Assembly (NCBI GenBank): GCA_011799875.1 | Contig: CM022301.1 | Span: forward strand, 218,184,296-218,248,295 | DNA: 64,000 bases | Reading direction: 5' to 3' | From: Thinopyrum elongatum | Taxonomy: Eukaryota > Streptophyta > Magnoliopsida > Poales > Poaceae | Part shown: positions 46,464-57,436 of the stretch, in pieces | How the letters are laid out: each line of letters begins with the position of its first letter | Position numbering within the stretch: the stretch's first letter is position 1 | The notes under the pieces: generated by a model | Told to the model about the DNA's origin: nothing | The model's database searches: none | Seen by the model: the letters and a program-made list of their open reading frames with translations, nothing else | Program-made: the position numbers and the translations under genes

Positions 46464-47379
46464 TGTCATGGGAAAACACGGCCACCTATAGGGCCATCGG
46501 CCCCTTGTGGTTGGCAGGGGGGAAGGACGCATTGCACAAAGAGCGGAGGGTGCGGGGTAGCGCGACAACGATCACATGGGCAGTTTTTACCCAGGTTCGG
46601 GCCGCCGCCAGGCATAAAACCCTACTCCTGCTCTGGTGGATTGATTAGAGGACCGTGGTGGAGACGCAGCGCTCTAGCCCGACATGGTCGCCTCGGGGCG
46701 AGAGCAGCTACGCGCGTATGAGTGTACAAGGGTCCGAATCCTTTCTAAGGTTGCCATGGCCCTCCTTTTGTAGATCAAGGGGTCACCACAATGGCAAATA
46801 TGTCATTGTGTACTGATTAGATAGCAAACAGTGCCATCATACCTAACTCTGCAGACAGGACAGAGCGCATTAAATGCGCCGCTTAGTGTCACATCATAGC
46901 ATAGCCCGGCAAGCCTTGCCGTGCTGTTCGGCCACCTTCTCGCCTGCCTGCATGACACGTCGCTAGATGAGTGTCATTTGGAGGTGATTTCCTCTGGAAG
47001 TGGCTGCCACGTGCCAAATAACGGCCACTTAGCCTCTTGGGGGCTCGACACTGCACCGATTGATGACTTGCGTTGCTGTGAGGTGGAGCGGTGGAGCCTT
47101 GGCGGGGTAATCCACCCTCAGTGTTCCCGGCAAGCCTGCCGGGGCAATCTTGAGACTTGTCTTCGGGGCAACCTCGTCCCCGCCAGGCTTGCCTGCCCGG
47201 CAGGGGAGGTTTTTCCTTAGTGGTATCTTGCTCCTTTTGTTGGTCTTGGTCTTCTTGATCCGCCCTTTGATTTCTCAAAGAGCTGATCTCTTCTGCTTGG
47301 CCTTATCTTGGATGCTGCAACCTTGTTCTCGAGCCTGTGTACAGTCTGGGTAACACACCTAGGGTTTGTTGCACCGACA
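46464..47379 (-). repeat. 5' LTR of element C
   Basis: It matches the 3' LTR. Its TATA motif is altered: the minus strand reads CTACAAAAGG at 46764-46773 where the other LTR has CTATAAAAGG. Confidence 0.92.
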
Positions 47380-47384
47380 CTATG

Positions 47385-47412
47385 ATTGATCCCCTATACT
47401 TGTGGGTCATCA
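47385..47412 (+). repeat. Last 28 bp of the 3' LTR of element A
   Basis: ATTGATCCCCTATACTTGTG then GGTCATCA completes the LTR interrupted at 36962. CACCC at 47413-47417 matches the left duplication at 11863-11867. Confidence 0.92.
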
Positions 47413-47417
47413 CACCC

Positions 47418-47453
47418 TGGTTTGATGCAAAAACAACCCCACCCCTGCACCCT
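47418..47453. other. Short host sequence between elements A and D
   Basis: Thirty-six bases with no recognisable feature separate the right target duplication of A from the LTR of D. Confidence 0.6.
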
Positions 47454-48736
47454 TGTAGGAACGAAGTATGTCTACCAGAGGGGGTGAATGGGAGTTTTAA
47501 AATTTCTTCAGAAATATGAAACCCAGCAGCGGAGTGAATGTAAACAGAGTACAGTGAGCGAGTACAAACTACCAAATGGAAACTAAAAGCATGCATTGAG
47601 ACAAATCACAAGATGAGACAGTTCGAATGTAAAGAGGAGAATCAGATGTAACCAGTGATGCTCGATGGCGACAAAGGATTTGGTAGACCAGTTCGTCCTT
47701 CTGCACAAGGAATATGTCTGGTTGGAGCGGTTGTGACTTAACATGGAAGATCAACTCTCTTCGCCCTATTCTCCTAGACAATTGGTTCGTCAACCAATGT
47801 TGATCACTCGTGGTAGATATTTGAGGCGATCTCCGAACCTTTACAGACTTCTTCTTCAAGAACCAGAATTACTCTTGGTCTCTGAAGAAATTGACACCTA
47901 ACCTTCTAGAGAGTTTGCAACTCTCAAGAGTAATAGGTGGAGCATACTGGACTTAGATTCGAGTGATGCTGAATCACTATCTAATTATTCGGCTCTAGGG
48001 GTTTTCTCTCGGTGGATTTTAAACTCAAATCACTCAGGAGAGGGGGTTGCTCAACAATCTTCGCACAATCAAACAGAGCAGCCACCGGACAACGCTGGTG
48101 CGGTGTGGCTATTTATAGCAGCAGCCTTCCCTGGTGGGAAATGACCATTTTGGACACGCGGTCCAGCCAATGGCCAACCGACACGTTCACAGTGGTCGGA
48201 TTTTGGAGCAACAGTAACATTACTTGAGGACCAAGTAATGCTAACTCCTCGGTCTGAGACAAATCTCTCGCAGCGAAGAAGATTACAGTCTCTTGCTGGC
48301 AAGTATTTGCTCGGAACACAAAGAGATTTCTCTCGCAACTTTCATAGGATTTGGGTTTAGCATCAGAGAATTAAAGCTTTGAACGCTACACCCCTCTTAA
48401 TAGTACGGTGGTCCTGTGACTCAATAAAGAAAAGAGAAACAACAAAATAAATGCTACGTCTTCACTTCGTCTTCAAACTTCTCGGTCACAGTCACTTCTT
48501 TCGGACAAGCACCGAACCAATTGCTTCGCGTCAGCAATTTTTGAGGGGTCACTCTTGTTATCATAATCTTCGGTGATAACCTTCACTACAACACAGGGGA
48601 TTATCTTCGTCGTTTGTATCAAACTCCTCTTGATTCCAGGGACCTATTACTCTGTGTGCACTAGTAAACACATAAGTCCCATACTGTTTATGTCAAGAAG
48701 CTCCAAAACATAAGGAGGTAAATTATTGCACCAACA
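47454..48736 (-). repeat. 3' LTR of element D (1,283 bp)
   Basis: The plus strand begins TGTAGGAACG and ends GCACCAACA, i.e. TGTTGGTGC on the minus strand. It matches 59947-61198. Confidence 0.9.
48110..48119 (-). promoter_or_regulatory. LTR TATA box of element D
   Basis: The minus strand reads GCTATAAATAG. The same motif lies in the 5' LTR at 60603-60612, where it would drive the genomic RNA. Confidence 0.6.
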
Positions 48737-49257
48737 ATCTCCCCCTTTTTGGACGATTGTTGACAAGACAGATAATCATCAAAGTGAAGATAGATAAGTG
48801 AAAGGTAATTCAAACAAGAGTGAATAAGTGTTACTTTGCTCGATGATGAAATAGACTCCCCCTAAATGTATGCAGGGATAAAGATATGAGATTAATTTTC
48901 CTGCAAATATTGAATATACACAGGAAATTTCAATCATTCGAGACAATGATTCGCACTGATGGCATATAATCCATCGAGATCGTAGTGCAATCATTCATAA
49001 CTTTCGATAATAATTCCACCTGCAAAACAAATGCTTCGAGAGAAATAGTACAGCAGGCGGGGTTATTAACATTACAACACAGAAGTTTTACAACTTAGAA
49101 TAGATAAGCTTAAACCGGAAGTTTCAAACTTGCACGAAACCAATCCAAGGGAAAACATAAAGCAAATCTATCGAGACTCGATGTAATTCTCCCCCTTTTT
49201 TTCAACTAGTGTCAAAAAGGTGACGAATAACATGAGTGCAAAAGCGTAGAAATTGGT
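48737..49257 (-). other. 3' untranslated region of element D with repeated polypurine tracts
   Basis: Minus-strand purine tracts with GGGGGAG occur at 48737-48750 (next to the LTR), 48855-48864 and 49186-49202. Repeated polypurine tracts before the 3' LTR are a described property of sireviruses. No gene is seen here. Confidence 0.7.
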
Positions 49258-52200
49258 TCACTCGGTGGCATCTCCAGAAGAACTGTCCGAGGTGATTTCT
49301 TCTTCGAAAGTGACTGGATTTGCTTTGGCTTCAGCAGCAGCAGATTTTCCTTCGGGGATAACAGCTTGGGGCTGAGAAGACAAGGGCATATCTGGGGCAG
49401 CCACATGAGGAACATGGGATAGCACATTTCCTTCGGCAGGTTTCACAGTTGGTGAGGTGGCTTCAGAGTCTTCAAGCAGTTTGCAAAGCTTGAGATGCAG
49501 AAGATCAGTGGTTGGCTCATGATCAGGAAGAGGAGATGTAATCTGATCTTGGAAATCTTCAATAGTATAGCCTTTGTCAATATAATCATATAGCTCTTGG
49601 ATATGGGCATTCAGGAGTTGTTTCTCGGTAAAGAACTAGCGAAGCAATTTCCAGAGTCTCTTCTTGCTTTCATCCGCAATGAGATGCATGATTCTAGTTC
49701 GATTGTTGAGAGCATTTAGCTCGGAGGCGAGATGTTCTTTTTCGCGTCGATCCTCAGCGATGTGCTGCAGCAGCAGTTGTTGTGTACGCAAACTGACTTC
49801 AAGTTGCGATGGAGGTTGATGAGAAATCTTTCGGTCACGCTGAGGGAGACGTGGTCCGTCAAAGCGCTTGTGATAATCATGAGGGCTTGATGTAGGCAAT
49901 TTACCCGAAGAAATATCTTCCATAATTTGCAAAGTATTGCGAACAGGAGGTATGAAGCTTTTGTGACTTTGCTTCGCCACATACACTGTGCGCATGGCGT
50001 GATCAACAACTTTCTGGATCCATGGCGCATAAACTTTGAGGCAGTGCGGATATTGAGTAGAATCCTTCAAGATACGCAGAAATATGTTCTCAACATCAAA
50101 GATATACCGCTCAGAGATTGCATAGATAGCATTCTGAAGAACATCTGAGATGGATTTATCTATATTCATCCCAACCAGAGGGCAAATAGTGTAAGTGAGC
50201 ATGTGATATAGTGTCTAATTCTCGAATGTTAAATGCTCAGGACTGGGAGGACCAGTATAGTCACGAATCTTTTCGTCATCTATAGTGCGCCGAAAGGTTT
50301 CATCTGAAATAGCATCAATGTTGTGCACCCGAATTTCATTGTCACCATGCTCAAAGTGAGGGAAATGAAAGTGCGAGACAAAATCTGTTGAAGTGCATTT
50401 GATGCGTTTTCCTTCGGTCATCCATTCCATAATCCATTTTGAGCTGACAGATTCATCGCCAGAGATGTACATAGTAGCATAGAACTGAAGAATAATCTCT
50501 CTGTTCCAAGGATGCTCGAATTCAAATACTTTGGTGAGGCAGAAATCTTCCAGGTCTTGCAGCAACTGATTGAAGCAGCCAATATTTTTCATAGCTGGGA
50601 TGTCCGGGTATTCATGCGGAAATATCTTTTTGTTGTCATAGAGGACCCGAGAGTAATATATAGCTCCCTCCTTTGTCCATAAACGAGGCGATTCAGAAGT
50701 GCGCGGCCCATCATATGGACTGTCTTGAAAGAATTTGGGATGCGTATTCCGATTGAAAAGCGGACCTTTGGCGCGAGCACCTACCGAAAACAAAGGCAGT
50801 TCTTCACGAGGGTATGGGTATTTGAGTTCGTCTTCTACTGAGATAACTTCATCGCCATATACAACCGAGTCAGTATGGCGAGCAGAGACAGATTTATGTT
50901 CAGAGGGACCACCATCTGGTATTCTTGGTGTTGTGTCGATAGAAAACTTCAATTGAGATGGAGCAGGTGGCACAATGGAGGGATCTGCAGAGGCAATAGG
51001 CAATAGAGCGGATTCCTTTACGGTAGGCACTGAGGCCGAATCAAGAACTGGGTCCACTGGAGTCTGTTGTTGCTGATCAGTTGGAGGAGCCGAGACATTT
51101 GGTGTTGCACCAGCTGGGGAAGCTTGGGGTTTGGAGCGAGGGATTTCACCTTCCTCAGAAATAATTCGCTGGGAAGGAATATCAGGTTGAGCAGGGGAGA
51201 CCACATGCACTGATTCAGTTGGCCTTGGCGAGGGAGGAGCATCTGAGTCTTTGACTGGGGGTTGCAAAGGAATAGCTGGCTCAGGAGATTTTTCTTTTTG
51301 AGACTGAGCTTCTGGTCGATTAGGTGACTTTTCGGTCGGAGCAGGAGGTACATTTTTCTTCACAATTTTCTTTCGATGCCTCTTCTTTTGCTGTGCAGAT
51401 TGATCAATGTGGCCCCTAACAAGATCATCATAGCCAGTAACCTTTGCTTGATGCTCAAGACAGATCTTGTGAACAATTTCATCTAGATCCGTGTGGAAAC
51501 GCAACCTTCTGTTTTGGAGGAGAGTCGGGGCACGGTTGATATCCTTGTATGAATCTTCGAGTGATTTAATGACAAATTTTGAAGAAGCAGTTTTCATTCG
51601 ATCATCAAGATCATTCAGTTCGGCAGAAAGATTGTTGATTTCAACTGCATCTTCTCTCATTTCTTGAACAACATTAGTGGCCTGGGAAATAACTTCAGGA
51701 GGGATAGGTAGACAGGCCACTTCACCATCGAATGGATTGTCCACAAATTTATCAAGCTGTTCCATGATGAACACATGATTATAGTAGTGAGGAGCATCAG
51801 ACTTGGCAATTGGAACATATTGCACTGGAACTTGCTCGGAAGGAGGTTTTGAAGCCAACGGCTGAGTTAATGTAGGAGCAAACTTAGCAGTCTTCTCCTT
51901 CAGAGCAGTAACTTGAGGAGCATTTTTCTCGGCAGTAGGGGCCTTGATTTTCTTCAAATCAGACTTGGGAACTTGTTCGCCTGGCTTTGCAGTACGCACA
52001 GGAGTGTCAACAACCAAATCATTCATTTTGATAGCATATGGATGAGGAGTGGTATCCACATGTTGTTTCATCATGACAATGGTAGGTGGAGTTTTCCTAA
52101 GAATGATCTTCTTTGGTGATGCTTTTGGAACTATAGGAACCCAAAGATCAGGCAACACCGTTGAAGTAGTGATATTCACTTGCTCACTGAGAGTAGCATA

Positions 52201-52932
52201 AACTTCATCCTTTGTGAGCAGAGGATCATCAGCATCTGAAGAACCACTTGAGGCAGATTTATCGGCTAGTTCAGCAGTTCTCTTCTTCGGTGCATTCTTG
52301 CGTTTTGATGCAGCAGTGGGATCATGCTTGTGTTTAGAGCGACCTTCAGATTTTCCTCTAGCCTTTTTCTTCTCTACATCATCTTTGAGAAGGCGACGTT
52401 TTTCCTCTTCACGAGCCTTTTTCTTTTCACCCCTTTTTGCTCGCTTGATGGCATTGCGCTGACACTTTGCAAGCTCATCAGGATAAGATGTGGGTGTCCG
52501 AAGAGAGGACTCATGAGCATTTGGTGGAGGCGGTGGTCTCTCCTGGGGATCATTTGGCTTGATGAGAGCAATTTCCCGGCAGTCACCCCATGGTGGATGA
52601 AATGCAAAGTTCTAAGCAAACCGAGGATGAACAATTTCATAACTGAACCATTTGTGCACCCAATGACGTCGAATCCATTGCAGACGCTTATCTCTTTGAT
52701 GCTTTGTTTCTCCTGGAACAGTATCATAGTTATCATGGGAGATATATTCAGTTGTGTTTGTATATGGTTGCCTGCCACCCTTCTTCTTCTTCGGAGCATT
52801 TTCTTCTTGCTCATCGGCATTTTGCTCGGTCCTTTTTCGCTTGCTGGTTGATGGGCCTGCCATTGGGCCCTTGGTATTCGGAGCTTTGGATTCGTCTGAT
52901 GTGCCCAGAACAACATCATCTCCTTCAGCCAT
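49258..52932 (-). pseudogene. Third ORF (env-position) of element D, about 1,224 codons
   Basis: A single frame runs from the ATG at 52932 (MAEGDDVVLGTSDESK) to the TGA at 49258. It has only three stops (codons 107, 906 and 1099) and no frameshift. Residues 1-60 hold basic nuclear-localisation-like patches (KRKRTEQN, PKKKKGG). A strongly basic Lys/Arg helix follows around 150-190, then a long Pro/Ser-rich, low-complexity middle. A conserved-looking globular part lies near 760-900 (HPWNREIILQFYATMY, WIMEWMTEGK), then a helical domain and a coiled coil around 1050-1095. I see no signal peptide or convincing membrane helix, so 'envelope' refers to position only. The globular part resembles, from memory, plant transposon-associated proteins of unknown function. 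Confidence 0.75.
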
Positions 52933-52972
52933 GCTCACTGGTTGAGTAGAATCTTCAACTGACTACATGTAC

Positions 52973-53328
52973 CTGTGAATAAGGATAGAAGCGAGGGAAA
53001 ATGGGGACAGGGTTACGAATGCTCACAGCCAAGATTTTGCGAAAGAAAATGTTTTGAAGAAGAATTATATGTAGACTTTGAGAAATGTTTCGGATGAAAG
53101 AAATGTGTAGAACGAACTAGTAGGTTCAAAGAATATACTAGTCAACGTGCTAAGCATTCCATTCGTACGAGACATAACACAAACTCTAGATCTGAAATTT
53201 TTCGGATGCGTGAGACATCTACAAACCACATTCGCACAAGTTACCTATCAGTAAAGATAAAAATACAATTTCTACCGTGGATGAACTTGGGTGAGATGAA
53301 TGGAAGAACGAGTTCACACTACACATAC
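52973..53328 (-). other. Possible intron upstream of the third ORF
   Basis: Minus-strand donor TTAGG|GTATGTG at 53328 and acceptor TTATTCACAG at 52973 lie just before the ATG at 52932. Together with the TATA-like motif at 53533-53540 this resembles a spliced 5' UTR. Confidence 0.35.
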
Positions 53329-53532
53329 CCTAACTTGGTGATGTGCAACGACTACGGCGGCGCGGTGATGAAGATGATCTGTGACAGCGAGGAATGGCTC
53401 CGGCGACCTCTTTTCGGCAGTAAAGCAGCGAAGGTGATCGATGGCATCGAGCTCTAGGAGGAGTAGTGCGGTAGGGCTTCGGAGGTGATGGTGGCAAAGA
53501 GGAGAAGTGGATTTGGGGAAGGTTGCGATGCG

Positions 53533-53540
53533 GTATATAC
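53533..53540 (-). promoter_or_regulatory. Possible internal promoter for the third ORF
   Basis: GTATATAC is followed on the minus strand by a C/T-rich stretch (CTTCCCCAAATCCACTTCTC) that looks like a plant 5' UTR. This is suggestive only. Confidence 0.3.
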
Positions 53541-54167
53541 ATGCAAGGAGAATAACCGCATCCGATGAATCTGATCGAACGACCACAGTCGAATGACTAT
53601 TGTGATTCAACGGACAAGATAAGGTGGCAGTTGATGAAGAGCACGTGGCAACCTTCATCAAAGATCGTGGTCCTGATTTGGGCGGGAAACACCAAATTTT
53701 GGACGGCTTTCGCCAAAACGAATTATGTTCGGAATGAACCTTTAACATGGTCATGGACACCAGATAAAGTTTCATTACCAGATGAAATTTGAGCATTCAT
53801 AACAGAACAGCATAGACTGGAAGAGATAGAATAGAGGGAAAACAGGGTCCTAGGTATTTCACTCAGAGAAAGAAACACAAACACCCGAGAGAAAAGCTAT
53901 GAGTGAAATACATTCGGACTGACACAATATACTTCAACCGAAAGGAAACTCAACGAAGGGAAATTGTGGCGGCGTGACCCACCGTATAAGAATTGTATGA
54001 CCCCGAGCATCGCACAATTATCGTGGCATCCGGTTAGTCTAGTTCTTCGTTAATGTATAAACTCTCAGAAAGAAAATTTCACTTTGTCAAAATTTTCAAA
54101 CTCTTTGAGTGTTGTGCACCCATTCCTTCTAAGATGTGGAAGTGATGGTACGGGTGCCGAGACCAGC
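53541..54167 (-). other. Spacer between pol and third ORF of element D
   Basis: About 630 bp of non-coding sequence after the pol stop; no motif is recognised apart from the promoter-like sequence at its end. Confidence 0.5.
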
Positions 54168-57100
54168 TTACTGCACATTTGCGGAATCTAGGATATTTAG
54201 CTCACACCGTAATGCACAGAATCTTTTCTCATCGAGAGGCTTGGTGAAGATGTCGGCGAGATTATCTTCAGTATTGACGTGGCTGATAACAATATCCCCT
54301 CGAGCAACATGATCGCGAATGAAATGATGTCTGATGGCAATATGCTTGGTGCAAGAATGCTGCACTGGATTGTATGCAATTTTGATCGCACTCTCATTGT
54401 CGCAATAGAGAGGAATCTTCTTGACCTTGATGCCATAATCCTCCAGAGTCTGCTTCATCCACAATAACTGAGTGCAACAAGCGCCAGCAGCAATACATTT
54501 GGCCTCAACCGTAGAGAGAGAGACACAATTCTGCTTCCTTGACGACCAACATACCAAAGATCTACCGAGGAAATGGCATGTCCCCGAAGTAGATTTTCTG
54601 TCAACCAGGTCACCTGCGTAATCTGAGTCTGAATATCCAACGAGATCAAACTGTGCTCCCTTAGGATACCATAAACCTAAGGTGGGAATGTGAGCCAAAT
54701 ATCTCAGAATACACTTGACCGCTTGGTGATGCGATTCTTTCGGCGCAGCTTGATAACGAGCACACATACAAACACTCAACATAATATCAGATCTGGATGC
54801 ACATAGGTAGAGTAAAGAACCAATCATCGAACGATAAGCTTTCTGATCATAATCCTTACGGTACACATCTGCGTCTAGCTTACCATTCGTGGGCATTGAA
54901 GTTTTGTAGCCCTTTAGTTTGCAATCTTGCATTTTGAACTTCTTCAGACATTCTCTTAGATATTTCTCCTGAGATATGAAAATTCCATTGTGATGTTGAC
55001 GTATTTGCAGTCCGAGAAAGAACTTAACTTCATCCATCATAGACATTTGATATTTCTCGGACATCATTCGCCTGAACTCCATGCTGCAAGCATTGTTAGT
55101 ACAGCCAAAAATAATATCATCCACATAGATTTGACACACGAATAGATCACCATCAATAGCATGTGTGAAAAGAGTGGAATCAGTGGATCCTGACTTGAAC
55201 CCTTTGTGGAGCAAAAACCTCTTCAACGTGTCATACCAAGCTCGAGGGGCTTGCTTCAGCCCATATAGAGCCTTTTTCAACCTGAAAACTTTGTTGGGAA
55301 ACTGAGCGTTTTCAAAGCCAGGTGGCTGCCTAACATATACTTCCTCATCAATTTCACCATTGAGGAAAGCACTTTTCACATCCATTTGGTAAAGCAGGAT
55401 ATCATTGTAGTTTGCATAAGCGAGAAGAATACGAATTGCCTCAAGGCGAACAACATGAACATAAGTTTCACCAAAATCAATACCTTCTACCTGTGTATAC
55501 CCTTGAGCGAAAAGACGTGCTTTGTTTCTCACAACAATGCCATTTTTATCTTGCTTATTCCTGAATATCCATTTAGTGCCGATGATATTGTACTTCTTAG
55601 GATTCGGTTTGTCAACCAATTTCCATACATCATTCAATTCGAATTGCACCAACTCTTCTTGCATAGCATTCATCCAATCGGGATCATTCATGGCATCCTC
55701 ATACTTGGTAGGTTCTGTCAAAGAGATAAAGGAGAAACTGCCATAGTAGTTAGCCAAATGAGTGCGAGAATGAGTTGTGGGTCGATAACCTGGGTTCTCA
55801 AGATCTTCGAGAATTAATGCAGTGTCAACTCGATTAGCCACTCATGGATGAGGATTTTCATCTTGATGATCATTTTCATTTTCCTCAGCATCAGCATCGG
55901 GATGAGCATTTGTGTTGCCATTTTCATCGAGATTGCTATTTTGATTGGCATTTGCATTCTGGTTGCCATTTGTGTTCAGAGTGGCATTTTCTTCGGCAAT
56001 GGCTTGGCGTGTTCTGCTTCTAGTCATGGGGGCATCATCATCGCAAGAGTCAGGTACATTTCCTTCAACTGGCTTGACACTCCGAATAGCATCTGAAATT
56101 GATGGTTCATCTATCACATTTGGCAGGTGCTCCTTTTGGAAGCCGTTAGATTCATCAAACCGCACATTTACCGTTTCCATAACTTTCTCATGGTCAGAGT
56201 TATAGACACGATAAGTATGCGAGTTCGAGCCATAACCAAGAAGAAAACCTCCATGTGCCTTAGGTGCAAACTTGGAATTATGATTCATGTCTCGAATATA
56301 ACAAGGTGCGCCAAAAATACGTAAATAAGAAACATTTGGTTTCTTGCCAGTGATAAGCTCATATGAAGTTTTCTTAAGGAACTTGTGAAGATAAACACGA
56401 TTCACAACATGACAAGCCATGTTAATAGCATCGGCCCAGAAGCGAATAGGAGTTTTATACTCACTGAGCATTGTTCTCGCCATTTTGATGAGACTTCTAT
56501 TCTTTCGCTCAACAACTCCATTTTGTTGGGGAGTGTATGCGGCAGAGAACTCATGAGTTATACCATTTTCATTGAGAAAATCTTCGATATGAGTATTTTT
56601 TAACTCAGTACCATTGTCGCTTCTGACATGCTTAATTCGCACATCATATTCATTTTGGGCCTTCTTGGCGAATCTTTTGAAGATGTCTTGGGTGCAGGTT
56701 TTGTCTTCGAGAAAGAATACCGAAGTGTAACGAGAGAAATCATCAACAATAACTAGACCATAATGACTGCCTCTGAAACTTGCATAGTTTTGAGGTCCGA
56801 ATAAATCCATATGAAGAATTTCCAGAGGTCTTGTTGTGGTCATGACAGTCTTTGATGAATGATGCTTCTTGGCTAGTTTACCGGCCTCACACGCACCACA
56901 GAGACGATCCTTGTCAAATTTCACATCAGGAATGCCACGGAGATGATTTTTCTTCACGAGAGTATGTAGGTTTCTCATACCTGCATGACCAAGTCTTCGG
57001 TGCCACAGCCATCCTTCGGTTGCTTTTGCAAGCAAACAAGTTTGGACTGAGGGACCCTTAGAGAAATCCACAATATATAAATCACCTTTTCTATTTCCCT

Positions 57101-57395
57101 CGAAGACGAAGGAATTGTTAGAGGCCATAAAGACGATGCATTTGGATATATAAAATAGAACTAGCATGCCTAAATCACAAAGCTTGCCAACTGACAAGAG
57201 ATTGAATCCAAGAGACTGAACAAGTAAGACATCATCAATGTTCTTGTCTTTGGATATAGCAACTTTACCTAACCCAATTACCTTTCCTTTGTTGTTGTCG
57301 CCAAAAGTGATATACTTCAGAGATGAAGCAGTTAAGTTGGGGTCGACAAACAATGACTTGTCTCCGGTCATATGACTAGTGCATCCACTATCCAT
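54168..57395 (-). pseudogene. Protease-integrase-RT-RNase H of element D
   Basis: The frame is open from 57395 to 54168 except for one TGA at 55842-55844, where a CGA would be expected. The first piece has the protease motif DSGCTSHM, then the integrase zinc finger (H132, H137, C166, C169) and core D197, D260 and E296 with the canonical 35-residue spacing. The second piece has the Copia RT with YQMDVKSAFLNGE and catalytic YVDD at residues 239-242, then RNase H (YSDSDYAGD, STVEAKCIAAG) and the conserved DNLADIFTKPL. A frame break near 57400 separates it from gag. With one stop removed the enzymatic part would be full length. Confidence 0.93.
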
Positions 57396-57436
57396 TATCC
57401 ATTTGGTACACCCGAAGACATAGTCCTGCAGAAGAA

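Larger units (their letters stand above)
36963..47379 (-). mobile_element. Element C: Tat-lineage Gypsy retrotransposon
   Basis: It is bounded by CTATG duplications at 36958-36962 and 47380-47384, with TGTCG and CGACA termini. Two LTRs of 916-917 bp flank a minus-strand gag-protease-pol, degraded by stops and frameshifts, and a 2-kb 3' region that carries a plus-strand reading frame. A second, archaeal-type RNase H domain after a degenerate first one marks the Tat/Retand lineage (as in RIRE2 and Grande). Confidence 0.9.
11868..47412 (+). mobile_element. Element A: Athila-lineage LTR retrotransposon, internally deleted, with three nested insertions
   Basis: The element is bounded by CACCC duplications. 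Its own sequence is 11868-16313, 23682-25310, 35421-36962 and 47385-47412, about 7.6 kb. It carries a 5' LTR, tRNA-Asp primer site, gag-protease, the very start of RT, a second small ORF, 3' non-coding sequence, polypurine tract and a 3' LTR split by element C. RT, RNase H and integrase are deleted at about 15757. Elements B, E and C are each flanked by their own target duplications, so all three inserted after A. Confidence 0.9.

Noticed and set aside
49258..52932. Calling the third ORF of D a true envelope protein
   Set aside because: No signal peptide, fusion-type hydrophobic stretch or transmembrane helix is visible; only the position matches.
53314..53796. 160-residue minus frame between pol and the third ORF of D
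   Set aside because: It has no domain, lies over the promoter- and leader-like sequence, and contains the proposed splice donor.
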